From: Pseudomonas sp. DNDY-54
GTDB lineage: Bacteria; Pseudomonadota; Gammaproteobacteria; Pseudomonadales; Pseudomonadaceae
Length of the DNA: 64,000 nucleotides
Direction: 5' to 3'
Assembly (NCBI RefSeq): GCF_019880365.1
Contig: NZ_CP082271.1
Location: forward strand, 2,418,001 to 2,482,000
Below, in pieces: positions 26,801 to 34,551 of this stretch (positions are counted from its first letter, which is position 1; every line of letters begins with the position of its first letter). The position numbers and the translations under genes are program-made. The notes under the pieces are model-generated. The model did no database searches, had not been told where the DNA came from, and saw only the letters and a list, made by a program, of their open reading frames with translations.

Positions 26801-27550
26801 CTCAACGGCTTGCGCGAGCAAGGGCGGATATTCGGAAATGAGCTGTTTACCTTCTTCGACATCCTGACGGATATCGATAAACGCATCGCCAACCAGAGCG
26901 CCCGGATCACCCGTGAGGTCAGTGAAGACTTGCTACTCGAAGGCGTATCCAATTCCGCGGTGACGATCCGTTCGCGCATCACTGACTTGGAGTTTTGGCC
27001 AGAGCTGCGTGCTTTTGCCCGCGCCTACCTGGAATGGGAAGAAAGCGGCTTCCACGATCTGCCGAACGACGACTACACCGGCAGCATGCGGCGCGCCCTG
27101 GAAGTCCTCGGACGCTCAGCGTTGAACAGCGGTATTGCCGGTTTGTTGGAGATCGAACTGCGCCTACGTGAGGGTCGAAGCGACCTTGTCATCCGTACCG
27201 ATCGCCAACTCAACGAATCGTCCAGTCACGGGATGGCTTATCTGATTCTCTGCAAGTTTTTGCTGGCGTTCACCCGGCTGCTGCGTGGTCACGCGCCGGC
27301 AGTTATTCATTGGCCGATCGACGAGTTGGGCACCTTGCATCACGCCAATGTGAAGAAAATTTTCGATGCATGCGGCAACAACTCGATCCGCATCCTCGGC
27401 GCGTTCCCCAATCCGGACTCTGAAGTGCTGTCGCTGTTTGCCAACCGCTACATCGTCAACAAACAGACCCGCCAGCTGCAGGTAGTCAAACCGCGTCTGG
27501 ACGTAATCGGCGAAAGGCTCAAGGCCCGCATGGCCGAGGAGACCATCTGA
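23876..27550 (+). CDS. SMC-like ATPase of a Wadjet/MksBEFG-type condensin (JetC/MksB-like)
   Basis: A 1224-residue ABC-type ATPase with SMC architecture. The N-terminal head has a Walker A motif GTNASGKT at residues 30-37. Long coiled coil fills about residues 265-540 and 615-1010 and is rich in Glu, Gln, Leu and Arg. A hinge-like insert of about 70 residues separates the two arms near 542-610 (starting TLLEFLRREQPGWE). The C-terminal head carries an unusual signature region (NESSSHGM, 1113-1120) and Walker B ending in D1149-E1150 (VIHWPIDELG). Such proteins form a motor with a kleisin and a KITE-type subunit, and in Wadjet systems extrude DNA loops and license plasmid cleavage. It is first in a four-gene overlapping operon; its TGA overlaps the next ATG by one base. 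Exact subtype not settled. Confidence 0.85.
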   Translation: MPSLNRIILINTHLKGVVELVVDNHTNICGTNASGKTTLQRLVPVFYGEYPSRVVPSTRDSFERWYLPTDQSFIVYEYRRMDDELCQAVLAAASDGKGVDYRLIHKAFDLDDYIKDRQGERISCLTMNELGRSFKQMGVTTTNQLNTRQFRAIIQNDRSLLAADNQRIELRSLARQFSLCSGEHSLRHIEKLVRAVHSREGKMETIKSMIAAILEEDGVTPPTTHLNPQRVEDWIRDSQLIQGFDAIRPEFARLEGDHQELQSCEARLSGLLLAYRTDEPVLFARQEQLKDTLEQAGFALKQLEERWRDERDELSLSLSQAQGQIESAETQLTHIEEQYQGYLDANIDQAKADLEKLDGWKLELNNLKERLRLLTEQHADVQNAYLERKQEIQEQQQEALERLHDQERQLHDELAARNQQKNSAIGQLEKSFGNRQQEADGRFREQKHAVQLEQRSLEQQIASFSYSEEEVLSLNIFDRRLDEAEHKREEASQTLDTLIQEERTLLRQREEASQQLNLAARRVAERQRTRDEAEQLLYPRQNTLLEFLRREQPGWELQLGKVIEPALLQRTDLKPALSEPQSDSLYGVHLELAALETPEHASSEAELRHRLQLAEDNLQDAQHQQQQTEHHLAETSAALDALNPRLVVARTEVQNRKSDHQRLKEERAALKGRLEAALAERRLAAKKQLSDLGNVIKQLQLEQASLLEELEAQFQEARMETLAHWQQVIGDLDHRLAQLKAQIDNQRSTGKTELAACEQWYQNELKSRGVDETQLIHLKTDLRALDQRIRDTEARRADVNRYQEWYALSWLKVKPKLQDELTNQKVLATELRQRLDAASVQFKANRSALDKQRQQAQQAQVIVSDHLDNLKTLLRRLGELKLPREGTLAEGELDERLRHGQELLHSRDALLAAIKQHVDRFDTLIASKSGSSLAETWERSREECTRINERGIPNLDYRRLVPALDELLNKLVPQSLNGLREQGRIFGNELFTFFDILTDIDKRIANQSARITREVSEDLLLEGVSNSAVTIRSRITDLEFWPELRAFARAYLEWEESGFHDLPNDDYTGSMRRALEVLGRSALNSGIAGLLEIELRLREGRSDLVIRTDRQLNESSSHGMAYLILCKFLLAFTRLLRGHAPAVIHWPIDELGTLHHANVKKIFDACGNNSIRILGAFPNPDSEVLSLFANRYIVNKQTRQLQVVKPRLDVIGERLKARMAEETI

Positions 27551-28191
27551 TGTTATCCATCAAAGGCAACGTGATCGAATCACTGCTGCAAGGGACCTTC
27601 ATTTGCCGGACCAGCAATGAAGAGGGCTGGCGATTCCTGAAGAACCCAGCCAACCGTGAGCAAGTGGACGACTACCTGAGCACCCTCAACCGCGTGGTCG
27701 CCACGGTTGGTGGCACGGCCGATGCTGACGTGTTCTTCTGCGGCTATCGCCAGTTGGGCGACACCGAACGACGCATTGTCAGCCAGCAATTTCGCGACAT
27801 TTGCAATGCACTGACGCCGCTAGCGGAGTGGCTAGTGCTGGTACAGGAGGCCAGCGCACAAGACGCCCCGCTGACGGAAGGAAGTCCGATTCGTCTCAAC
27901 GAACTGCAAAGCATTGTCGAAGACACACCGGCGTTTCGAGAGCAACTCAACCGTATCAGCCATTACGCCCTGTTTCGCTCCACCAGCAGCAATGTCGATG
28001 CTCAGATTAAGCAGGTATTTAAGAAGCTGTGCGAATTGGGCTACCTGTTGCGCCCAAACCCCGACAAACAGATATTTCTCGGCACCGGTAAGCTCGATTA
28101 CCTCTACGAAGTGATCCGCTTCATCGATGAAGCGGAAGGGCTTGCGCTGGAGGACCGCGCCGAGGCCTCCAGCCAAGGCAATCTGATATGA
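27550..28191 (+). CDS. MksE/JetB-like small condensin subunit
   Basis: A 213-residue cytosolic protein with no membrane segment. Features seen in MksE/JetB-type KITE subunits are an early FICRTSNEEGWRFLKNP stretch followed by VDDYLSTLNR, and a C-terminal winged-helix-like segment (VFKKLCELGYLLRPNP, QIFLGTGKLDYLYEVIRFI). In related condensins this subunit binds the kleisin and DNA. It shares one base with the upstream ATPase gene and four bases (ATGA) with the downstream kleisin gene, so all are translationally coupled. The call rests on size, fold hints and context. Confidence 0.75.
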   Translation: MLSIKGNVIESLLQGTFICRTSNEEGWRFLKNPANREQVDDYLSTLNRVVATVGGTADADVFFCGYRQLGDTERRIVSQQFRDICNALTPLAEWLVLVQEASAQDAPLTEGSPIRLNELQSIVEDTPAFREQLNRISHYALFRSTSSNVDAQIKQVFKKLCELGYLLRPNPDKQIFLGTGKLDYLYEVIRFIDEAEGLALEDRAEASSQGNLI

Positions 28192-29408
28192 ACAACAACC
28201 TGCATCAGGCGGGCGTGCGTTTCCTGCGTCAGCTGGGTCGGCATGCCGAATCAATTATGGGTGCCTATCTGGCTGGCTCCGTTTCAGACGAGAGCCTGGA
28301 GCCCGGCGTACAGGAGCGACTGATCAAGGACGGCATTCTGTATCGCCCCGAGCCTGGCGCCGATCTCCATTTACGCCGAGTAGTGCGCGCACTGCTCGAG
28401 GAAGCGCTGCGCGACGACCGCAATCGGCAAATCGACGCCAACACCGGTACGACCCTGGCGGCGTTCAAGACCTTGGCTGCGCATTACAAGGAAGCGCATC
28501 ACCAAGGCGACTTCCCCGCAGCAGATGCGTACCTGGCCGATTTACGTGAGCATGTCTATAGCTTCACCGAGGGGTTGAGCCACAGCATTCGCGTGCTGTG
28601 GAGCCGGATCAACAATGAGTTCGGTTACGTCGGCAGCCTTGCTGCCAAAATCCGGGAAAACGAGCTGGCTCAGTCGCAGGTAAGCGAACTCCTTAACGGG
28701 CTGGAGATGATCGATTTCCAGGAGCTGGCGGATACTGCGGGCGATTTGAGAGAGCTACGGCGCCTTCTGGTCGCCAGCCTGCAACGAAGCGTCAGTGCCT
28801 GTTCGCAAGAGCTGAGCATCGTCCAGGGTCGGTTGTTGGAGCTACTCGGACGCTTCCGGAAGATCCAAGGTCGTACCCTGTTGCTCAAGGGCTGGCTGTT
28901 ACACGGCGAACAGCAGCCGGACTACCAAGTCGGTAACCATGCCGCCCGGTCACAGTTGCCGCAGCTCCTAAGCATTGCCCCCCCTACTCTGACCCCGGCT
29001 GCCGTGAACATCCATGCCAGTAGTCATGAAGCCGATCTCCTCGCCCTCCTAGCGCAAATCAAGGCCTCGCAACAGACGGAGAATAACCTCACCCCGCTAC
29101 CGGAAGCCGAGGAGCTGCTGCTTCAAGAGATCGACAGTTTCGAGGTTCAAGCCAGTCCAATCCAGGAGGCGGTGCAAGACTATCTCTGCCATGTGATCGA
29201 GAACGGCCGCCCCGTCACCGCGCTAACGTGGCACTCACAACAGGCACTGCCCTGGGAAACAGAATCCTGGTTGTACCAGGTGATAGGCGGTTACGAAGCC
29301 CTGCCCGATGATCAGAAGGGCCACTTCGAACTGGACCTGCAGGGTGAATCCCATCCGGTCTACAGCGGCAACTACATCGTGCGGGACATTGCCCTGTGGC
29401 TAGCCTAG
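28188..29408 (+). CDS. MksF/JetA-like kleisin subunit
   Basis: A 406-residue cytosolic, largely helical protein. The N-terminal segment (to about residue 75) looks like a winged helix with GILYRPEPGADLHLRRVVRALLEEAL. The helical middle includes YSFTEGLSHSIRVLWSRINNEFGYVGSLAAKI. A long predicted coiled coil lies around residues 160-240, and a C-terminal domain ends SGNYIVRDIALWLA, which should contact the ATPase head. This layout matches MukF/MksF/JetA kleisins, which bridge the two SMC heads. It overlaps the E/B-type gene by four bases and the TOPRIM gene by thirteen. Confidence 0.75.
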   Translation: MNNNLHQAGVRFLRQLGRHAESIMGAYLAGSVSDESLEPGVQERLIKDGILYRPEPGADLHLRRVVRALLEEALRDDRNRQIDANTGTTLAAFKTLAAHYKEAHHQGDFPAADAYLADLREHVYSFTEGLSHSIRVLWSRINNEFGYVGSLAAKIRENELAQSQVSELLNGLEMIDFQELADTAGDLRELRRLLVASLQRSVSACSQELSIVQGRLLELLGRFRKIQGRTLLLKGWLLHGEQQPDYQVGNHAARSQLPQLLSIAPPTLTPAAVNIHASSHEADLLALLAQIKASQQTENNLTPLPEAEELLLQEIDSFEVQASPIQEAVQDYLCHVIENGRPVTALTWHSQQALPWETESWLYQVIGGYEALPDDQKGHFELDLQGESHPVYSGNYIVRDIALWLA

Positions 29409-30217
29409 GCCAACGCCACCTCGACGCCGTTCACCGAGCGGTGCGGAACAAACCATCCACGGTGTCGCTCGGCCCGGTTTGGGAAGAGATTCGCCGTCAC
29501 GTCGAAATCGGTACGCCGCGTAGCGGCAAACTGAAAATGAGCGACGGCGATTACCGAGCACTGCGGACTTATTTTCTACGAATCGAGGGCTGGGATCCGA
29601 TTACGCCGCCACCAACCGGTACACGCACGGAGACAGCCCGCCAGTTCAGAGACGACAAACTTGGGGCAGAGCGCCCGGGTGATAACTTCGTATTGGTCAA
29701 GGGCAACCTGCCCGCACCGTTGCCCGCAGTACCCATGGAAACCAGCCTGCGAGTCCCGCTGAATACCTTCGCCTTGGCGCAGGTGCGTAACCTCGTGTTG
29801 GTTGAGAACCTGGACAGCTTTGACCGTTGGCAGGATTACCGCATTCCCGAAGCGCTCAACGGCGCCCTGGTGGTGTACCGCGGCCATGGCGGTCTGGCAC
29901 GCGGCGCACGTAAACTGATTGCTCGCCTGCCCGAATCGGTGTGTCTGCACGTCTTTCCGGACTACGATCCGGCGGGCCTCGTGATCGCCATCAGCATGTC
30001 AGCCCGTGGTCTGCTGGTTCCCGAGCTCGGTGAAACGCTGATGGAGAAAAGCCACGGCGATCATTTTGAGCGGCAGTACCGCCAGAGCAAGCATCTCGAT
30101 GAACTCGAGCTGGGCGGCTGGCGGTCTGTCTGGCACGCCATGCGTGAGCGCCGGCTGAGCATCAAACAGCAGCACATGCTGGCCTTTGATGCGCCGCTGC
30201 AGCTCGTGTTGCGCTAG
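29396..30217 (+). CDS. TOPRIM-domain protein (JetD/MksG-like putative nuclease)
   Basis: A 273-residue protein whose C-terminal half is a TOPRIM domain related to topoisomerase VI A/JetD. The catalytic glutamate is E137 in LVLVENLDSF. A YRGHGG turn lies at 161-166, and the metal-binding D-x-D is D189 and D191 in FPDYDPAG. In Wadjet/MksBEFG systems this subunit cuts DNA once the condensin motor has recognised a small circle. The N-terminal 125 residues (VWEEIRRHVEIGTPRSGKLKM, then a Thr/Pro-rich loop) replace the longer N-terminal domain of typical JetD, so the protein is short for the group. The start is a GTG overlapping the kleisin gene; the next ATG is 48 codons later. Confidence 0.8.
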   Translation: MASLGQRHLDAVHRAVRNKPSTVSLGPVWEEIRRHVEIGTPRSGKLKMSDGDYRALRTYFLRIEGWDPITPPPTGTRTETARQFRDDKLGAERPGDNFVLVKGNLPAPLPAVPMETSLRVPLNTFALAQVRNLVLVENLDSFDRWQDYRIPEALNGALVVYRGHGGLARGARKLIARLPESVCLHVFPDYDPAGLVIAISMSARGLLVPELGETLMEKSHGDHFERQYRQSKHLDELELGGWRSVWHAMRERRLSIKQQHMLAFDAPLQLVLR

Positions 30218-30262
30218 TTCCGCGAGGCTGAAGCCCCCGATCGCTATCCAGCGTGCTGCCTG

Positions 30263-30880
30263 TTACAGCGACAGTTTGCGATTGGACGCCTTGAGAAATT
30301 CCTGCTTGAGCTCCTCGAAGGTATGCACGGCTGGGAACTGCGGGAATTCCGCGATAACGTTATCCGGTGCATGAAAGAGGATGCCAGCGTGGGCTTCGCT
30401 GAGCATGGTGGTGTCGTTGTAGGAATCGCCGGCCGCGATCACGCGGTAGTACAGGCTCTTCAGCGCGATGACAGACTGGCGCTTGGGGTCTTTCTGGCGC
30501 AGCTGGTAGTCGACCACACGATCGTTCTCGTCGACGATCAGCTTGTGGCAAAGCAGCGTCGGAAAGCCCAGCTGACGCATCAGCGGTTGCGAAAACTCAT
30601 AGAACGTATCCGACAGGATCACCACCTGGAAACGCTCGCGCAGCCAGTCGACGAACTCGACGGCACCGTCCAGTGGCTTCAGGGTAGCGATGACCGCCTG
30701 AATATCCGACAGCTTCAGCCCGTGCTCATCGAGAATACGCAGGCGCTGCTTCATCAGCACATCGTAGTCAGGAATGTCCCGCGTGGTCGCCCGGAGCGAT
30801 TCGATTCCGGTGGCCTCGGCAAAGGCGATCCATATTTCCGGAACCAACACACCTTCCAGGTCGAGACAGGCTATTTCCAC
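30263..30880 (-). CDS. thrH: Phosphoserine phosphatase/homoserine phosphotransferase ThrH
   Basis: A HAD-superfamily enzyme of 205 residues that in P. aeruginosa dephosphorylates phosphoserine and can transfer phosphate to homoserine. Motif I is LDLEGVLVPE, motif II the S in VILSDTFYEF, and motif IV GDSYNDTTM. The longest open frame begins 21 codons upstream, but the family starts (M)EIACLDLEGVL, and here a GTG at 30880 follows a strong GAGGAG ribosome binding site, so I use it. It is convergent with the TOPRIM gene (45-base gap) and divergent from cysH. Confidence 0.95.
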   Translation of the reverse strand: MEIACLDLEGVLVPEIWIAFAEATGIESLRATTRDIPDYDVLMKQRLRILDEHGLKLSDIQAVIATLKPLDGAVEFVDWLRERFQVVILSDTFYEFSQPLMRQLGFPTLLCHKLIVDENDRVVDYQLRQKDPKRQSVIALKSLYYRVIAAGDSYNDTTMLSEAHAGILFHAPDNVIAEFPQFPAVHTFEELKQEFLKASNRKLSL

Positions 30881-31066
30881 GGGCCACTCCTCAAAGCAGA
30901 AAAATTGAAGCGGCACTCTAACGGCACGGGGGAAGCGACGCAACGCGACGCCTTATTCGTTCTCGTTAGGACTGACTACCCTAAACGTTATTTAGCGTCA
31001 TAACGCCTCTTTGCTAACATCCGCTGCCAGCAGAGCGCGCCCAGCGCCAACCAAGGAAGCCGCCTG

Positions 31067-31801
31067 ATGAGCCAAACAATTGATGTCGCCGAGCTGGCAG
31101 CCGCCTATGCCGGCAAATCTCCGCAAGACATTCTCAAGCTCGCCTTCGATCTGTTCGGTGACGACCTGTGGATCTCGTTCAGCGGCGCGGAAGATGTCGT
31201 GCTGGTTGATATGGCGTGGAAGCTGAACAAGAACGTCAAGGTGTTCAGCCTCGATACAGGTCGTCTTCACAGCGAGACTTACCGTTTTATCGAAAACGTT
31301 CGTGAGCACTACGGCCTCTCGATCGAGATCATGACGCCGGACCCTGCCCTGCTGCAGCCGCTGGTCAACGAAAAAGGGTTGTTCAGCTTCTACCGCGACG
31401 GCCATGGTGAATGCTGCGGCATCCGCAAGATTGAGCCGCTTAGACGAAAATTGGCCGGTGTCCGGGCATGGGCCACAGGCCAGCGGCGGGATCAAAGTCC
31501 AGGCACACGCAGCCAGGTATCGGTACTGGAAATCGACACTGCCTTCTCGACGCCCGAACACACCCTCTACAAATTCAATCCGCTCGCGCAGATGACCAGC
31601 GAAGAAGTCTGGGGCTATATCCGCATGCTCGAAGTGCCATACAACAGCCTGCATGAACGCGGTTTCATCAGTATCGGTTGTGAACCATGCACACGCCCGG
31701 TATTACCGAGCCAGCACGAGCGTGAGGGACGTTGGTGGTGGGAGGAGTCGACGCAAAAGGAATGCGGTCTGCACGCCGGCAACCTCATCGCGAGGGCTTG
31801 A
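31067..31801 (+). CDS. cysH: Assimilatory adenylylsulfate (APS) reductase
   Basis: It reduces activated sulfate (APS) to sulfite for cysteine synthesis in the cytosol. It has 244 residues. The PP-loop region is ISFSGAEDVVLVDM. The paired cysteines of GECCGIRK and GCEPCTRP are the 4Fe-4S ligands that mark the APS-using type found in Pseudomonas, as opposed to cluster-less PAPS reductase. The gene lies beside cysB, the master regulator of sulfur assimilation, which is convergent across a 240-base gap. Confidence 0.96.
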   Translation: MSQTIDVAELAAAYAGKSPQDILKLAFDLFGDDLWISFSGAEDVVLVDMAWKLNKNVKVFSLDTGRLHSETYRFIENVREHYGLSIEIMTPDPALLQPLVNEKGLFSFYRDGHGECCGIRKIEPLRRKLAGVRAWATGQRRDQSPGTRSQVSVLEIDTAFSTPEHTLYKFNPLAQMTSEEVWGYIRMLEVPYNSLHERGFISIGCEPCTRPVLPSQHEREGRWWWEESTQKECGLHAGNLIARA

Positions 31802-32044
31802 ACAACAGCTCTGCTTTTCTGGCGACATCTACAAGCTGGCTCTATCGAGTCAGCTGCAACTCATCCAAAACAGGCGGGTACTGCTGTATTCGCCCTATCG
31901 CTTCGGCCTAAACCCTCTCGCTGGGAAACGCGATGAGCAAAGCGCTCATCCCATATGCGCAACGGAAACCTTGGCATCGTTCCAATTGCGTTTGCCAAGC
32001 GAGCTCGTCCGATCCGCAGGATGAACGGTCAACCGGACAGCACG

Positions 32045-33019
32045 TTAGAAAGTAGGCAGTTCGACATGGGCAAACAGTTCATCCAGCTCGACCTTGTTGC
32101 GGCATTGAACCGCCTTTTCAAGCATGTCGCGATCAAGGTGAGGCGCAAAGGTTTCGATGAAGTCGCACATGAAGCCGCGTAGGAACGTGCCACGACGAAA
32201 ACCGATCTTGGTCACACTGGGTTCGAACAGCTCACTGGCGTCGAGTACGACCAAGTCAGGATCGAGCGTCGCATCGACCGCCATCCGCGCGATGATCCCA
32301 ACGCCCAGCCCCAGCCGAACGTAAGTCTTGATGACGTCGGCATCTGCCGCTGTGAAGACCACTTTCGGCGATAGGCCGCGATGGCTGAACGCCTCATCGA
32401 GCTTGGAGCGCCCGGTAAAGCCAAACACGTAGGTCACGATCGGATGCTCCGCCAGATCCTCGAGCGTGAGCTTGTCGAGCCGTGTCAGCGGATGCCCTTG
32501 TGGCACGACCACGCAGCGGTTCCACCGATAGCACGGCATCATCACCAGATCACCGAACAGCTCCAGCCCCTCGGTTGCTATCGCGAAATCGACGGTCCCG
32601 TCCGCCGCCATTTCCGCGATCTGCATCGGGGTGCCTTGATGCATATGCAGGGAAACGTCCGGGTATTGCTTGATAAACGCGCTGATGACCTGCGGCAGGG
32701 CATAACGCGCCTGCGTATGGGTCGTTGCGATACTCAGGGTGCCGCGCTTTTCGTTCGAGAACTCTTGGGCGATCTGTTTGATGCTTTCGCACTTGCGAAG
32801 GATTTCGCCCGCGGTGGTGATGATTCGCTCACCAGCAGGGGTGACCCTGGTCAGGTGTTTCCCGCTGCGTGCGAAAACTTCCACACCCAGTTCATCTTCA
32901 AGCAACCGAATCTGTTTGCTGATGCCCGGCTGGGAGGTAAACAGGCTCTGCGCCGTGGCTGAAACATTGAGGTCATGGTGCGCCACTTCCCAAATGTAAC
33001 GCAGTTGCTGAAGCTTCAT
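32045..33019 (-). CDS. cysB: LysR-family regulator CysB
   Basis: A 324-residue activator of sulfate uptake and assimilation genes that responds to N-acetylserine. The N-terminal winged helix (MKLQQLRYIWEVAHHDLNVSATAQSLFTSQPGISKQIRLLEDELG) is nearly invariant in CysB. The C-terminal effector domain follows (TTHTQARYALP, HMHQGTP, YVFGFTGRSKLDEAF). A hairpin and A/T-rich tract sit in its leader just upstream. The C-terminus ends ELFAHVELPTF. Convergent with cysH. Confidence 0.97.
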   Translation of the reverse strand: MKLQQLRYIWEVAHHDLNVSATAQSLFTSQPGISKQIRLLEDELGVEVFARSGKHLTRVTPAGERIITTAGEILRKCESIKQIAQEFSNEKRGTLSIATTHTQARYALPQVISAFIKQYPDVSLHMHQGTPMQIAEMAADGTVDFAIATEGLELFGDLVMMPCYRWNRCVVVPQGHPLTRLDKLTLEDLAEHPIVTYVFGFTGRSKLDEAFSHRGLSPKVVFTAADADVIKTYVRLGLGVGIIARMAVDATLDPDLVVLDASELFEPSVTKIGFRRGTFLRGFMCDFIETFAPHLDRDMLEKAVQCRNKVELDELFAHVELPTF

Positions 33020-33326
33020 AGAGTTCCCTCAAAGGCCAATGGCGCAGCGGCGCCACCATTTTTTTTATAACTTTTAGCGCCGAATCAGCGGAATTCTAGG
33101 TCATTTCCCTATGGTCTGCCCGCATCGGTTCGCCAGCGAGAGCAAGACGGAGATAAAAGTAGTACAGCGACCTTATCCGCGATCCGGCCGCCGGTCTGCT
33201 AGTTCGATCGCATCCTGCTTACCGCCCCCGAGCACTCAGGCACTGCCGGTCGGCCTCGGTTGAGCTTAGCAGCCGGCAAGAAAACCTCTACTAGCCGAAC
33301 ACCAGGCGACGGGAGGAACAGGCCAA
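33020..33326. other. Intergenic region upstream of cysB
   Basis: About 307 bases between cysB and the PanE-like gene, both on the minus strand. Next to cysB lies a TGGCGC-AGCG-GCGCCA hairpin (33040-33055) flanked by an eight-base A/T tract. The remainder shows no gene, terminator with T-tract on the minus strand, or clear repeat. Confidence 0.55.
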
Positions 33327-34277
33327 TCATCTCTCCCGCGCGGAGATGAAGCGCAGCGCCTGATAAAGCGCCTCGGCCCTGGGCATCTCAAAGCCTACAT
33401 CCGCGGCCGCTGCCAGCGGAGCAGCATAGATCGCGGCAAGCTCCATTGGGCGGCCCTGCTTGTAATCGTGGTACATACTCGGAAGGTAGTTGGGCATGTG
33501 ATCCGTAGACATCATCATGCGGTCCACCAGCGCCTCGGGTAGCGGGTGGCCACAAGCGGCAGCCGCACCGCAGGCCTCGAGCATGATCGACCGGACCAGA
33601 GCACGGCTGTCCGGATTCGCCATCAGCGGCGCTGTACCGGCGTCCAGCAAGACGGATAGCCCGTTGTACGGCATATTCCACACCAGCTTTTGCCAACGTG
33701 CCTGGGCGAGATTGGCAGCCGCGCTTGAGTCGACGCCCGCCGCGCGAAACATCGCAACGCCCTCCTCAACCAGCGCTTGCTGCTGTTCCGACGTCTCTGC
33801 CGAGCCCGAGTGATAGCCAAGGTTGACGCCTCCCAGCGCCTGATGCTCGACCACACCCAGCGCCGAACGGTGCGCGCAGATGAAACAGAGCCCACCAAGC
33901 AAATGAAGGGTGTCTGGGAGTACCTGTCGCAGGTCCTCCTCAATGCCCAAGCCGTTCTGCAACACCACGACTTTGGCGTTATCTCCCGCCGCCTCGGCGA
34001 TCAGCGGGGCCAGGTCCGAGTTGCTCGTGCTCTTGGCACCTACCAGCAACCAATCACACTTCGGCATGTCCGCGGCACTGTGATAAGCCTGCACCTCATT
34101 GAGATGCAGTGGGCCGTGCACTGCACTGTTGACTTGCAGCCCATTGCGCTTGACCGCCTCGTACTCGCTGCGAAGAAGAAAATGCACATCGTAGCCGGCC
34201 CGCGCGAGCATCAGCCCATAAAAGCCGCCGATAGCGCCACTGCCAATGACTCCGATACGAGGGTTAGGTGCGGTCAT
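33327..34277 (-). CDS. Putative 2-dehydropantoate 2-reductase (PanE-like)
   Basis: A 316-residue NADPH-dependent ketopantoate-reductase-family protein. The Rossmann start is RIGVIGSGAIGGFYGLMLARAG. The catalytic lysine and asparagine are probably in the segment QKLVWNMPYNGLSVLL (about residues 190-205), and the C-terminal helical domain includes MMMSTDHMPNYLPSMYHDYKQGRPMEL. It may reduce ketopantoate for coenzyme A synthesis, but Pseudomonas genomes carry several paralogues, so the substrate is uncertain. It is divergent from the DAHP synthase gene. Confidence 0.85.
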   Translation of the reverse strand: MTAPNPRIGVIGSGAIGGFYGLMLARAGYDVHFLLRSEYEAVKRNGLQVNSAVHGPLHLNEVQAYHSAADMPKCDWLLVGAKSTSNSDLAPLIAEAAGDNAKVVVLQNGLGIEEDLRQVLPDTLHLLGGLCFICAHRSALGVVEHQALGGVNLGYHSGSAETSEQQQALVEEGVAMFRAAGVDSSAAANLAQARWQKLVWNMPYNGLSVLLDAGTAPLMANPDSRALVRSIMLEACGAAAACGHPLPEALVDRMMMSTDHMPNYLPSMYHDYKQGRPMELAAIYAAPLAAAADVGFEMPRAEALYQALRFISARER

Positions 34278-34551
34278 GCAAGAACTCCAGCTTCAGATCA
34301 GTAAACGCCGCGTGAGGGCGCGCTCGAAGCGCCACATTAGCAGCGTCCCAAGGCGGCGCCCAGCCACCACGCCCCCTTGGATCGTGGACGTTACCTGTGT
34401 TGTGCCGCGCGATGCCGGCATCCGGCTTTATGGTCATTGTGGAGGCCACGCAATACACGATAAGGTTCCGCTTTCCCGCTGCGCCCTCAAGCCCTGCTCC
34501 GCCGCACCGGGATGGCTGGCGGACGGCATCCGTGACCCTGACGAGAACACG

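Noticed and set aside
31653..32024. 123-codon open frame overlapping the end of cysH
   Set aside because: Half of it is a different-frame reading of cysH; the rest covers the cysH-cysB gap, which contains only a weak GATGAGC hairpin and no recognisable gene.
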